A stretch of DNA of 64,000 nucleotides from Paragordius varius (GCA_964247055.1 OZ176051.1:11098001-11162000); one strand, 5' to 3'. Shown: positions 35,328 to 48,574, numbered from the stretch's first letter. Notes: generated by a model from the letters alone, not told the origin. Numbers and translations are program-made.

Positions 35328-35843
35328 ATATTTGAGAAGACAATGTCTTTTCAAAAATAAAATATAACTCTTTTACCAACAGGTGCTTTGATAAGGTTTA
35401 TATTTTGTTCCACGTCTTTAATAGCTATTTTCTTGCGCTGTTTAACTCCAACTTTCATTCTTTCTTTTATAAATTGTGCTTGACGTTTTGACTTTATTTC
35501 TTGTACCTTTTTAATCGTCTCAACTAAAAGATTTATAAATAAAAATACGTGTTTGAGTCCATGTTTCTCTATTGTATTTGACTGCTACATTACGTCTTTT
35601 TTCAAATTCCAATGATAAATCTTCCTTAAGTTCCTTATTATTAGCCATTCTTGCAGCTTTTGTCCATTTCGTTTTACGAGGATTGCGCTTATGTTTAAAT
35701 AATTTATGACATTTTGATCTACAAAATCTAAATATCTATATAATTAGAATATAAGGAAAAACTTTGCAATCATTCCTTACAAATACAATACCATGCCCTG
35801 GATAAATGGTAGATGAACAGAAATAGCACTTTTCGAGCCGCAT
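34969..35843 (-). CDS. RSL24D1: Ribosome biogenesis factor RLP24 (RSL24D1)
   Basis: eL24-like placeholder on pre-60S ribosomal particles in nucleolus and cytoplasm. Exons 35843-35763, 35735-35549, 35523-35377, 35201-34969 give 215 residues (human 163). Starts [18 protein letters not shown]. The zinc ribbon has Cys6, Cys9, Cys32 and Cys36 ([10 protein letters not shown]). Then [31 protein letters not shown], a coiled basic helix [11 protein letters not shown] and QNINLIKAP. The last exon is an unconserved acidic then Lys/Ser-rich tail ending [10 protein letters not shown]. Introns 1 and 2 are 27 and 25 nt; intron 3 (175 nt) is mostly TA microsatellite. Head-to-head with NARS1. The last exon border is the least certain. 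Confidence 0.92.
35219..35325. repeat. TA microsatellite with ATCAA interruptions
   Basis: TA runs broken by several TATATCAA units, filling most of RSL24D1 intron 3. Confidence 0.9.
35524..35548 (-). other. Ultra-short intron, 25 nt (RSL24D1 intron 2)
   Basis: GTATTTTTATT...TTTTAG between YNRETWTQT and [10 protein letters not shown]; phase 1. Removal keeps the family frame. Confidence 0.85.
35736..35762 (-). other. Ultra-short intron, 27 nt (RSL24D1 intron 1)
   Basis: GTTTTTCC...TATATAG splits the zinc ribbon between RNDCK and IFRFCRSKC; phase 0. Its last triplet is an in-frame TAG. Confidence 0.88.
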
Positions 35844-35976
35844 GGTTCTACTATAAAATAACTCAAAAAAGTTACTTATAAATTTAAAAAATTTATTTTA
35901 TAAAATAAAATTTTACAAATCTTTTTGCGGAAGTGAGCTTTCAATTTTATACAAAAATTACATCATATAAAATCAC
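35844..35976. promoter_or_regulatory. Divergent promoter region, RSL24D1 / NARS1
   Basis: 133 bp between the two start codons, almost all A+T. No defined core element can be claimed; bidirectional use is inferred. Confidence 0.5.
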
Positions 35977-38900
35977 ATGGCTGAAATAAACGGGATTCAA
36001 AATTTAACACTCAGTAATTTTTAAACTAAACATAGGTGAATTATACACATCTGAAAGCCGTGGAAACGACGATGAAGGCGATGGTACATTTAAAAAGCCC
36101 TTTAAAACCGTATTAAAGGTAAATTTTATATGTTTTACTCATATCTCTAAATACTGATAGATAGTTTTTAAGAGCATACTAACAACTATGCTTTCGAATT
36201 TACAATTTTTATATTAATATACCACTTTTTTATCTTTGACACAACCAAAATGTTAAAAAACATCACGATGCCGACATCGTTAGACCCGTCATGCCATTTA
36301 ATTATTTATTTGCTCCTGAAGTTAATTTATTTAAATGATTAATTTTTATTGAGTTTGATGTTACAATGATCATTGATGCAACAGCAAACTTTTGTTGTTC
36401 TAATTTACCTTATTTGGTTTAAATATTTTTTTTGAATTTTAAAAAATATAATACTTTTTCCGCGTTGGATAAAATGCGGCTTCTTGCGGGTTTAATATTT
36501 TCAAACCATGGCCTACAGGGATGAGGCCCAAACTGATATTTTCTGGAGATTTTGCAAAAATAATGCTTTTATATATATTAGGTTATAGTGGTATTTACCT
36601 CACTATGAATAAATTACGAATATTATAAAACAAGGGTCAAGCCATTTTTTTATACTAATCTAACCTCTTTATATATGTATAACAGCCAAGTATCTGGCAT
36701 TAATATACGTTAATGCTCGCACTGTGGAAATTTTTTTTAAATGGGCTCGAGAAATTTTTTAGTACCAGTGAGGTAGATGCATTATATAAAATAGCGGTTA
36801 AAGACATTCCAGGACAACGCGACTTGCCTACTCTTGATAAATTTTTTATATTAACTTGAGATCTTAGGCACTGTTGGTACCCAATATAATTCCTTAACAA
36901 TTTGTGTAGCAGCCGAGTCAGATTCGAGGTGAAAACAATTATAAAATTCTTTTCCTACCTCCACCTCCACGTGGTGATGTCCGGAAACTTACACGATGTG
37001 TAAGGCCAACGGAGGAGGTCGATTTGAGAAAATCGTAGTCTTTTTAGACATTCTCTAGCCTGGTGCAGCGAATAAGGTACCCTCACCTCTGAGTTAAAGG
37101 GGTTGGTTTATAAGGGCATATAATCCGTAAAACCTTGCCTCAAATTACAAAACCATGAAGAAACGACTTACAAAAATGATTGATGATAATAAAACCTCTA
37201 TTTCAAAACGAAATTTTAATTTTAATATAAATGATAATATATATTATGATAATGCTAGTATACCTATAAATACAAATTACATAAATAATAGAAATAAAAA
37301 TAATTCTAAAACAATAATAAATAAACCAGGTACAAATGAACAACCAAAAATAAAAATAAGATACAATAATCTAAATAAAAACTTCAAATCTATATCGGAA
37401 CCATTTAAAATTGGCTCTTGGAATGTTGGAACAATGGTTAATAAGCAATGGCTGGTAATAGATACGGTGCGAAACTTAGATTTAAACATATGCTGTTTAC
37501 AAGAAACTCGATATAAAAATGCAGGTATAAAACACTTTGATGGTTATTCATTACTATACCAAGGTGGGAACAAAGGACAATCTGGCGTCGCTATAATGAT
37601 GAAAGAAACACACCGACAAAACCTAATTACCGTGACCCGGCACAGTGATAGAATTATTTAAGCTAGAATGATATACAACAAATTGATCCTCAATGTTATT
37701 TCCGTATATGCACCCCAAAAAGGCTTGCCCGATAAATGCAAGCTGGATTTTTGGGATCAGCTCTATCAAATATGTTCCAATATACCCGAAACAGACTGTA
37801 TAATGATTGGAGGAGATTTAAATGCACATGTTGGAAGCAGCGAAGGTTTTTCTGGTATACATGGAGGATACAACTTTGATAATCGGGACAAAGAAGGAGA
37901 AAATGTCTTAGAATTCTGTGCAGCTCAGCGACTACAGTTAGCAAACACTTTATTCACCAAAAGCAAAAATAAACTGATTACATACACTTCTGGCAATAAT
38001 AATACAACAATAGACTACATCCTAACTAGCCAACACATTCGAAAATATCTGGTAAATACAACCACTTATAACTCTGAAACACAGCATAAAGTTTTAACAT
38101 CAATTTTCAAATTTAACTCAAGGCCTTTCAATCATAGAACCAAACCTAAACTTAATATACACAAGTTTAAAAAACCTGATATAATGAATAATTTCAAAAA
38201 GTCGCTTAACTTAAACATTGATAATCTTGACGTTGAAGACTCCTGGCAAAGTCTAAGAAGCAATACGATTGAAAATGTAGAAAAATGGTGTGGTAGAAGA
38301 AAGAGCAAAGCCCAAAAGAAATGGTGGTGGGACGATGCAATTAAGCCATTACTTAAAGAAAAGGCGCGTTTGTATAAAAAATGGAAGAAATCGAAAACAG
38401 AAAACGACAAATCTGAGTATTATAAATACAACAAAAAGGTTCAAAAGGAAATAAATAAATTAATGAATGAAAAGGCTAAAGATACTGCCGATAAATTGGA
38501 AAAGGAAATCCAAAATAATAAAATTTTTAAACATATGAAACTTTACAATAATAACAAAAAAGATATACCAACGATTAAATGTATAAAAGATAATAATAAT
38601 AATTTACAAATACAACCAGAATTAATTAAATCCATATGGCAAAAATATATGGAGCAAAATCTAAACAACCCTTTAACACCCATAATAAATTCTGACCGAG
38701 ATCCCTGTTGTGGCCCATTAAATACATTCACAATACAAGAAATTGAGATTGCTTTAGACCAAATGAAATCAAACAAGGCTTCGGGCCCTAGTGAACTATG
38801 TTTTGATATCATTAAATTAATACCCAATATAACCATGCTTCTAACAAATTTTTTTAACAAAATAATAGTTGAAATGAAAATACCCAAAGACTGGGAAAAA

Positions 38901-40562
38901 AGCATTATATTTCCCATTTTCAAAAATAAAGGAGATATCCTAACCTGTTCCTCATACAGGCCCTTAAAACTTCTTGAACATGGGTTAAAAATTTTTGAAA
39001 TGTGCCTCAAAAATCGTATCGTCCAGCTCATATCAATTAATCCAATGCAATTCGCCTTTTCAGCGGGCAAAAGCACAATCGATCCAATTTTCCTACTCAG
39101 ACAATTACAAGATAAATACCGAGCAAAAGGTCGTAAACTATTCCACCTTTTTGTCGATTTAGAAAAGGCTTACGACTCAGTACCTAGAGCACTAATAATA
39201 GAATCACTGCGCTACAACAACGTAGATGAATATACCATTAAGTTAATTATGTTAATCTACACTAACTCAATCAGTTGTGTTCTTACTCCTGTTGGGAATT
39301 CAGAGTATTTTAGTATAAATACTGGGCTGCATCAGGGATCTGTCCTTAGCCCACTTCTTTTTATAGCTATAATTGATTACATAACAAAAGATATGAGAGA
39401 AGGTCTGCCTTATGAAATTCTTTATGCAGACGACCTCATAATTACTGCAGAAGATATTTCAATACTCGAAAATAAATATCTTATATGGTCAAAACAATTA
39501 CATAAATACGGTCTTAAAATCAATACAAACAAAACTAAAATTCTAATCACAGGAGATGAACATAAAACTATAAAGTTCCCATGCCCAGTGTGCACCACTG
39601 AGGTAAAACTAAACTCACTTTGTTGTACAAAATGCAGAAATTGGGTCCATAAAAAATGTTCCAACATAAAAGGAAAGTTAATTAATAATAATAATTTCAT
39701 CTGCACACCATGTGCTTCATCAATACCACTGCCAATACCGAATTCCCGTACTTTAAACTTTAATGGAGATAAACTAGAAGTGGTAACATCGTTTCCATAT
39801 CTGGGCGATTATATAGCATCTGATGGTTCTTTGAGGGATGCCATTTCTCATAGAATCAGACAAGGATGGGCCAAATTCAATCAATTAAAATATATTTTAA
39901 CTAATAAAAATATCAAATCAAATCACAAGATAAAGATTTACAAAATGGGAATAAGACCAGCTATGACATACGCTACAGAAACCTGGGCCCTTACAGCAAC
40001 AGACCTAAATAGACTTACTAGAGCTGAAAATCACATGCTCAAAATCTGCAACAATAATTTTGATAATACCATAGAAGAAGATGAACCCATAGCTCTATTC
40101 ATCCAGCGCAATCGATTGCGATATTACGGACATATTCAACGTATGAATTCCGATAACTGGGTCCAAAAAATACAACATTTAAATATACCCGGCCCAAACA
40201 GAAAAGGCCGCCCTAAGCTCACATGGTCCAAACAGCTGACCCAAGATCTATCACACTTCAATATTGAACACGAACAAGTCTTTGATAGGACATTGTTCAG
40301 GAAGTTGGTGCATGGAAACCCCAGATACCCTGGGACCTAAAATGAATGGATGGATCTTTAGAAATGTCTAAGTTTATTGAGAAACACAGCCCTTAAAAAT
40401 TATAAATTTACACTATTTATTGGTCTATATGTTAGCCATTTTCGTTCAAGAAAAAATTTTATAACGACAATTTTCACCTAATCAACTCATTGCATCAATT
40501 CAGTCTAAGTTCATTTTATGCAACAAAATCATAACTACATTTCTAAACTTGACACACTATGA

Positions 40563-40597
<35 letters not shown>

Positions 40598-42235
40598 CAT
40601 AATTATTTAGGCAATGTTATGGGCCGGAGATGAGCCCTTCCCCTCAATCTATGTCGATGGAAAAAAAGATGGAACGGAATCGGTTAATTTTTAATAATTT
40701 ATGATATTTAAATGTTAATTAAATAATATTTTTATTACGGTAAAAATTGAAATTTTAATATTAAGTATTTATTAAAAGTAATATTAAAATATGATAGAAT
40801 TTAACTAAAAAAAATATATAAAATGGTTTTATATATATAAATTGTTAATAACTCATGTAATATAAATAAATTTATTAAAATAAAATATTTCGGATCTTAC
40901 TGATTCCTTATTGATTATCTAAAATAATTTTAAATTTACTGTTAATTTTTACGTTAAACCAATGTTGTTATTGGTTTCCCTCTAAGGAAATTTTTTGAAA
41001 TGGGGTTAATATGAGGTATTTCCTCTCTTTTGTTAAAAAGCTCTTCTGTGTTATGCGATTGGATGTAGAACGCCTCTTCTATGGATTTTTAGAAAAAATC
41101 TTTTTGCTTAGCGTGTATTTTATAGACCATTTTATGTTGTGTCAATTGTATGTGCTGATATACTGTTGACTTTGTAAGCTTGATATCTGTTCGTTTACTC
41201 GTATTTGTATTGGCCTTTTTGTTTAAACTATATGACATTTTTTGTTTTATCCATTGCACGGGATTTCATATATGACATTTTTATCTATACCTTTGGGGTG
41301 TTTGGTTAAGAGGGTTAATAGATTGATGCATGGTTTGTATGTTACTAATATGTCTTTACTTGTGAAGCTTTTGTTAGACAGAGTTTTTTTTGTTAGCGTG
41401 TTCGTTTTTTGTTTTTGAAAAAAGATTTTATTAATGCTATCGGTTATCATGTTTTGTGAATAACATTGCTCTAACAAATGTCTTACTTTAAACGTTGTTG
41501 GTTTTATTTGTTTCTTTTCACTCGGGAAAATTAGAGTTTTTTTTATGGGAAGGATGGTTAAAATATGGAGAAAGAAACTGAAAGTTGAATAAGCTTTTTA
41601 AGGTCAGGTTTAAAAAGTTTTTTTTTAATCTTTTGTTCAATTTGTGTTAATAGGCGGTTTTCATTGATATTGTGGACAATTTTGTGATATTGTTATCATC
41701 TATGACCATTACGTAATCTAAGCATCTACAGTAAAGTTTGGCTTGTTGAAATTTAAATTCTGCTCTATTCTCCAATTCTCTAAGACACAATTCGCCTAAT
41801 ATAAGTTAGACCAAAAAGCCTATACAAATACGAATAAACGAACATATAATACCAGCACATAGAGCAGACATTATTGGGCTTCTATAAGTACTCGCCACGC
41901 AAACAGATTTTTTTTTAAGATCCATAGGAGAGGCGCTCTATATCACAGAAGACACCTTAACAAAAGAGAAAAATTACCTTATATCAGTTTCATTACAAAA
42001 AAGTTCTTTAGAGGGAATCCAATATACACTGGTATAATTTAAACAATCAATGGCAGCAAATACGGAAAAAATATTATTTTATTATTATTGTTTATTTTAT
42101 TTCCATTTTTAATATTTTTATATATTTGATAAAGGATCAGTAAAATCCGAAATATTATATTATTTTAATAAGTCCATTTATTTTACACAAGTTATTAACA
42201 ATTTATCCATAAATTAATTCGTCCTCAATCCTAAG

Positions 42236-42278
<43 letters not shown>

Positions 42279-45200
42279 CTTGGTTTACAAATTTTTAATA
42301 CAATTTATAATTAATTTTTTTACAGTTGTATGAACCAGCATCAGCGAGTCAATTGAAAAAAGTTAAGAAACTTTGGCAAACGGAAGTCAAAAAACAAATA
42401 AAACGCAAGGAAAAGGAGGTTATTCCAAAAATATACAATATATTAATTTTTTTAGAAGTTTTCTGTTGGTATCAAAACAAATTACAACTGTATTATGCAG
42501 GAATAACTAGGGTTGTGCTGACCAAATTATGACCCGGTCATGACCATGCCCAGGTCAGTGACTAGTATTTTTTGACCATGGTCATTTAAATAAATAGTAA
42601 AATTGTATTGTTTTTTAATAATTATTAAAAAAATATAAATTAAATATTTTAATATGCTTATTTAACAATATAAAATTGTTAAACATGCATCGTTATAACA
42701 TTAGCATTCTAGTTATTTCGAAAAACAACACAATCAAGCACTTTGCTAGATATGCAATTATTCTATATATGTCAGTATGGTCATGACCATGGTTTCACTG
42801 GGTCTGACCGGACTTTTTTAAAAAATCAGTCAAATGCACAACCCTAGAAATAACTATAAGTCAATTTCATAAGTTTATCATTTTTTTGTGATAATTTAAA
42901 TTGAGACGATATCATGTATTGTATTTTAGGATAATTCTATTAATATTTTTAAGCTATTCAAAATTTTTAATGCATATTTTATTTTTTTGTTTGTAGTCTG
43001 ATGATTCTGAAAAACGTGAAAAAAATTTGGAGGAAGCCAAGAAAATTAGTATTAGTCTTGATACTTCCTTACCTGAACCTACAAAAGTTAACATATTTTC
43101 CCTATATAAATTTCATTTATTATACTATAATTTACTTAGCTATACAATGTTTATATAGATAAAAATTAGAGACGCTACTCAACATCGCAATACCCGTGTC
43201 TTAGTTTATGGATGGATACATCGATTACGTAGGCAAGGTACTTTTGCATAAAAAAACTTTTGTTAATAAATCCGAAAATTTAGATTTCTGTCTATATTCA
43301 CTTAAAATATCATTTAAATTATCAATCATCCCTAATAGGTAAATCACTTATGTTTGTTACGTTGAGAGATGGGACTGGATTCCTCCAATGCGTTTTTACA
43401 GATAAATTGGTATTAATTTTTATATTATACACAAAGTAAACGGTTATTTATATATTTATGTTTGATAAAAAAATTTATTTATTAACTTTTTTTTCAAAAT
43501 CATGCACAAATTTTGTATTATGTTTAGTGTCAAACGTATGATTCACTCCTGCTGAATCCAGAAGCTACGATCGCAGTATATGGAAAAATAGAAGTGGTCC
43601 CTGAAGGCAAAATTGTAAAATTAACTATATATACATTTTATATGTTACTTTCTCCTATTTATAATCAATTTTTTTTATAATTGCAGGCCCCAGACGGACA
43701 TGAATTAATTGTTGATTATTTTCAAGTTATTGGACATTCTCCCCCAGGAGGCGTTGAAAACTTGATTAATGAAGTATGCATATGCATATTATAGGGATAA
43801 GGTTTACTTATAATACTAAATAAGATGCTTTTTTATTTTCAGATTGCATGATATTAAGCTTTAGGATTTTTTTAAACGCCGCCAATATGCACTTATGGGT
43901 GTTTATCAAGTTGATAATTTTACTCTAGAAGAAAAAATAATAATTTTTAGGGATTAATTTCGAAATGCCACAAAAATATGGCCCGAAAAAACACGATAAT
44001 ATATTTAAGGTCTAAAATATAATATGTAAGGTTTAAAAACGATAATCATTAAACAAAATCATTGCAACAACATTGAAATAAGTTTTAAATTACGACTTTT
44101 TGCTATATATGGAGAAGTCAATATAATTTATATTACTCGTAAGGATAAATCACATTATATTAATCTATCAGAATATAAAAAATTTAATTTTCTATGTGTT
44201 AACAATACATATATATTATCGTCAAAAAGCGAAAACTTATAGGGTATTGGAAATTTTCAATCCTTTATGAATTGTCATGCATTATTTTTGATTGTCCTTA
44301 TATTTTAAATGGTTGGCTATTTTATTTGTTTTGCGAATAGCCTTTGTTAGATTCTGGGAATCCTTGTGAAATTTTTTACTACCGCTTGAACAAATTCATC
44401 TTATATATCTCGTTATTATCAATAAAATATATATTTTCATCCATGCTTATATCAGAGATTACTTTTTTATTTTTAAAATAGGAATCACATGTAGATGTCC
44501 AGCTAGATAATAGACATATGTTATTAAGGGGCGAAACGTTTCCCAAAATTTTGCTAATTCGTTCAACTGTTATGCAATGTTTCAGGGATCATTTTTTTAA
44601 CCGGGGATATGTTGAGGTATTATAAACAATAATATATCGATTATTATTAATGTTAATATTGTTCTATCCTATTTACATTTTCTAATTTTTTGCGTATTAA
44701 TTAATTTGTGAATGGAGAAAATATATTTTATAAGTATTTTTGTATTCATATTAATTAGACTCTTTTTTATAAATTTTTCATTCTACGAATATCTATAACC
44801 CTTTTAGCATAGCTTTTCAAGTTTTTTTCTACAATGTTTTATAGGTAACACCACCAACCCTGGTACAAACCCAAGTAGAGGGCGGTTCCACACTTTTCAA
44901 ATTTAATTATTTCAATGAAGAGGTAAAATTTGATGAATAAATATATCCCCGAATGCAATTTATTTTTAATAATTTTTTATTATAAAAGAGAGTTATAGTT
45001 TAGGTTTAATAAATTTTTGATTTAAGCAAGTATTGAAATAGGTGTATATATGCTCAAGCCTTTTTAATCTATCATAATTATTGTTAATGGATATTAGTTA
45101 GCTTAGACGCTTGCATCTGTCATTTTAGTTAGTTAGCTATATTATTTGTAAATTTCTTTGCCTATGTATTTTTATGTTCAAATATCAAAATTAGATAAAA

Positions 45201-48086
45201 ACTGCAAGTTACCAAATTAATTTAAATTAACGATATTTATATTTTTCTAAACTTTTAGGCTTATTTAACGCAATCCTCACAGTTGTATCTGGAAACGTGC
45301 TGTCCTGGTTTGGGTGACGTTTTTTGCATTATTTCATCTTACCGGGCTGAAAATTCAAAAACACGTCGACATTTAGCTGAGTAACTAATTTAAAAACTAT
45401 TTTCCCTCTATTTTTGTTATCAAAATTTTTAGTAGATAATTTTATTTTTTTGAATATCATCGTTTTAAATTTTTACAAGTATGATAAATATTTTTGCATA
45501 TTTTTTTTTACAAGGTATACTCATATTGAAGCCGAATGCCCGTTCATATCATTCAATGATTTGTTGGATAAATTGGAGGATTTGGTTTGTGATGTGGTGG
45601 ATAGAGTGCTAGCCTCTCCTATCAAAGATATTTTCTATCAAATTAATCCAGTATTTGCGATTAATATTTTTGTTTTCGATTTGTGAAAAAAATTACGTTT
45701 TTATAAAAATTTCTAGATATTATCATAAATTGTAGATAAAACTAAATAGCTTTATAAGTCATATAATTGTATATTGAAACTATAGATAATGAAAATTTTA
45801 CAAAGTTAATTGAAATACGCAATAGGTTTGCTTGCAATTTTTTTCCATAAATCTTAAAATTAATTTAATTGGAGTTACTGGAATTGTGTTTTAATTCAAA
45901 AAAACTATATTATAAAAAAGTAACTATTTGTATAAATACATAGAATTTTGTTCCACCAAAGAGGCCCTTTAAACGCATGAATTATACCGATGCTATAACA
46001 TTCCTTAGGGAACATAATATAACTAAGGATGATGGATCCTACTATGAAATTGGCGAGGTTTTATTGTAGAATTATTTTAAATTTTTTTGACAATAATGTT
46101 ATCACAAACTATTTTTATTAATACAAATTTGATTTAGATAACAGTATTTTGAACACCCTAGTGAAATAATTGTTAACTGGGTCAAATTGCATTAAATTTT
46201 TTGATTATTAGAAAAATTTTTAATGTTATTAGATTATTAATAACATTCATTCTATTCGATGTTAATTAAAATACACTGTATGGTGATCTTGATATGTTTA
46301 CTTGTATAAATTTATTATTTGTTTGCGTATTTTTTGCTTTGATAAAGTTAGGAATTTATAATTTTATACGTGTTAGTCATATATGGTTATTTCAGATTTT
46401 AAGATTATTAAATCAACACTACTGAGATAATAAAAATGTTATTTATATTTGTGAAAGGCGAGCCTATATACTGGACACCATGCTGCAAAAATTTGCATTA
46501 ATCACTATTACTTAGGCGCTTATGTAGTAAATCCATATTTGCTTAATTTATTAGTTTTGTTGGGGCAAATTCATTTAACGGGATTATATTTTTTACATAT
46601 TATATATACATAAATCTATATGCTTTTCTTACAATTTTACTAAGATTTTTGCAAAATTTATCGAATATTGTGTTTTATCATTAAAACCAAATATTGCCAT
46701 AAAGTATATTATATATATTTTCGTGTTAAAAGAGGTTTGAATTATATAGCCGCGTGCCTAAACACAAATTTATTAAACATTATTATAAATTGAAATGATA
46801 AACCTTTGTTACCATGATCCTGTGAATAAATGTTAAGCCACTTGCAAAACCGTTATTTTGAGCAAACACACAACTTTTACAAACTTAAATTTTTTTAACC
46901 ATAAAAAAGCTTTTGGAATTTTATTAGTCCTAGAGATAACAAAAACATAAATGTGATATATAATATTTTTTATGGTGAGTGTAGCTAAGGTAGATGTACA
47001 TAAAATGGTTTTTTAATATAATTTTTATTTTATTATGTTTATAAACTTTTTGTAGGATATTCCTGAAATGCCAGAACGTAAAATGACAGATTTGATAAAT
47101 GAAGTATGTGGTCTTTTATATATTTTAAATTTTTTCATTTATATTTTTGATTTTATGATATTTATTTACAGCCAATACTGTTGTGCCGCTTCCCAGCAAA
47201 CATAAAAGCTTTTTATATGCAAAAATGTCCAGAAGATCCGACCTTTACCGAATCCGTAATAAATTTATATTATACATAAAATAGATCAATTTTGGGATCT
47301 TTTCTACGTTTTGAGACGCTCAATAACAACTGAGTTTTAATTTTTCTTATATGTCGCTTGGCTCGAATTGTATCGATTTTTTGAGCTAATTATCAACTCT
47401 CTCTAAAATATATGTCTTAATAAGAGTTATCCAAGTTTTTCTCAAAATCTTTAAAAATTATTTTTCCCTTTCCATTATTGGGTAAGGAATTTAATTGTGT
47501 TAAGGATTCATTGATTAGTTAATTTTATTTGTCAACTTAACATTAGGTTGATGTATTGATTCCGGGTGTGGGTGAAATTGTGGGCGGTTCTATGAGGATT
47601 TACAATTTTGATGAACTCCTTGCAGGTTATGCTAGGGAAGGGATTGATCCCACACCATATTATTGGTACACTGATCAGGTAAAAAATTCCAAGTATTTTA
47701 ATCATTGCTTACTTTAATTTTTTGAATCATTTTTTTGTAAATATGGAATTAGGAAATTTTATGATAATATTGCATACGTGCAGAAAACTAATTTTGAATA
47801 GCAGCTACCTTTTAACCTTTAAACTTTTAAGTTACGAAATAAGGAATCGATAAAATTGTTCTCAATTTTAATTTAAAACCTGCAAATCTAATGAAATAAA
47901 AAATTTGTTCTATAATTTTATTATTACTATACTATACTGTAATATTCAATATAGAGAAAGTATGGAACTTGCCCCCATGGAGGATATGGTTTAGGTTTTG
48001 AACGTTTCTTAACTTGGCTCCTCAATAGATATCACATTAGAGATGTTACCCTTTATCCAAGGTATGTAGGAAGATGTAAACCCTGA
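35977..48086 (+). CDS. NARS1: Asparaginyl-tRNA synthetase, cytosolic
   Basis: Class II synthetase charging tRNA-Asn. Eighteen exons: 35977-36013, 36036-36118, 40611-40682, 42326-42418, 42997-43086, 43159-43237, 43339-43409, 43528-43614, 43687-43773, 44482-44616, 44845-44922, 45259-45380, 45515-45650, 45944-46057, 47056-47103, 47172-47255, 47547-47678, 47955-48086 (TGA). Total 559 residues (human 548). N-terminal eukaryotic extension ([29 protein letters not shown]) and a Lys-rich helix. OB fold: [29 protein letters not shown]. Core: [27 protein letters not shown], motif 2 [49 protein letters not shown], motif 3 [20 protein letters not shown]. Intron 1 is 22 nt; intron 2 is 4492 nt because a LINE inserted. 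Exon 1 ([12 protein letters not shown]) is inferred from frame and the tiny intron. Confidence 0.95.
36014..36035 (+). other. Ultra-short intron, 22 nt (NARS1 intron 1)
   Basis: GTAATTTT...AACATAG joins [12 protein letters not shown] to SELYTSES; phase 1. The alternative, an unseen distant first exon using the same acceptor, is not excluded. Confidence 0.7.
36600..36936. other. Unidentified, less AT-rich stretch before the LINE
   Basis: 36690-36900 has protein-like shreds on both strands (plus: [15 protein letters not shown]; minus: [16 protein letters not shown]), with stops. Possibly an old element relic in NARS1 intron 2. Family not recognised. Confidence 0.3.
36937..40352 (+). mobile_element. 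LINE (APE-type endonuclease plus RT), nearly open
   Basis: 5' UTR with a GC-richer leader (36937-37154), then one frame 37155-40340 of 1061 codons interrupted by a single TAA at 37659-37661. Endonuclease: [88 protein letters not shown]. After RT a treble-clef zinc finger at about 39583-39710: [27 protein letters not shown]-terminal block [11 protein letters not shown] and [10 protein letters not shown]. Layout resembles RTE/RTEX/Nimb-like LINEs with a PHD-like finger; clade not certain. The tail has ATGAATGGATGGAT. It lies in NARS1 intron 2, same strand as the gene. Confidence 0.9.
40840..42210. mobile_element. Penelope-like element relic with inverted end copy
   Basis: Minus strand about 41830-40980: a decayed RT part ([28 protein letters not shown], matching Penelope Y.RYVDD context), then a frame (41477-41247) with [18 protein letters not shown], the start of the GIY-YIG endonuclease (family VIYEIPC). 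The plus strand 41824-42030 holds an inverted partial copy of the endonuclease end ([15 protein letters not shown]), and 40840-40930 is inversely repeated near 42095-42200. Such inverted partial copies are known for Penelope elements. Inactive, in NARS1 intron 3. Confidence 0.65.
42508..42846. mobile_element. hAT-type MITE with 8-bp target duplication
   Basis: 339 bp, ends TAGGGTTGTGCTGACC and GCACAACCCTA. Flanks GGAATAAC (42500-42507) and GAAATAAC (42847-42854) are 8 bp with one difference. Subterminal GGTCATGACCATG palindromes on both sides. Lies in NARS1 intron 4, starting about 90 bp after the exon. Confidence 0.82.
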
Positions 48087-48574
48087 ACACTTTACTTTAC
48101 ACACCATACAATATTCTTTGACAATTATTTTTATCATTACAAATTTTTTCGAGATCACCTCATTTAAGAATTGAGCCATTTTATAGCGCATAAAAATTTT
48201 GCCTAACCATTTTATTTTATTTATGTTTCTGTGATATATTTATTAATGATGATAACTGGTTATATTTGGAAGCTTTTTTTAATCATTCATAATTTTAGAC
48301 GCATTTATTAAATGATGGTTATACCAATAAGTCCAAATCAAATAACAGTCATTAAATGCATGCATGTATGTTTGTAACCAATTTATATCATCACATTTTT
48401 TTTCGTCTTTATAACAATATTTTAACGCTTTTATCTAATCAATGTTATATATGGGAATAGTCGAATATTGATTAATTTTTCATTTCCAAACAAGGTTTCA
48501 AAGGATAGGATACAGTTACAATCTATTACGATTAACATAACGCTGAATAAATGTTGAATATAAATTTATTTATA

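Noticed and set aside
41247-41477. 76-codon frame ending VIYEIPCNG taken alone as a host gene
   Set aside because: It is the beginning of a Penelope-type GIY-YIG domain inside a relic.
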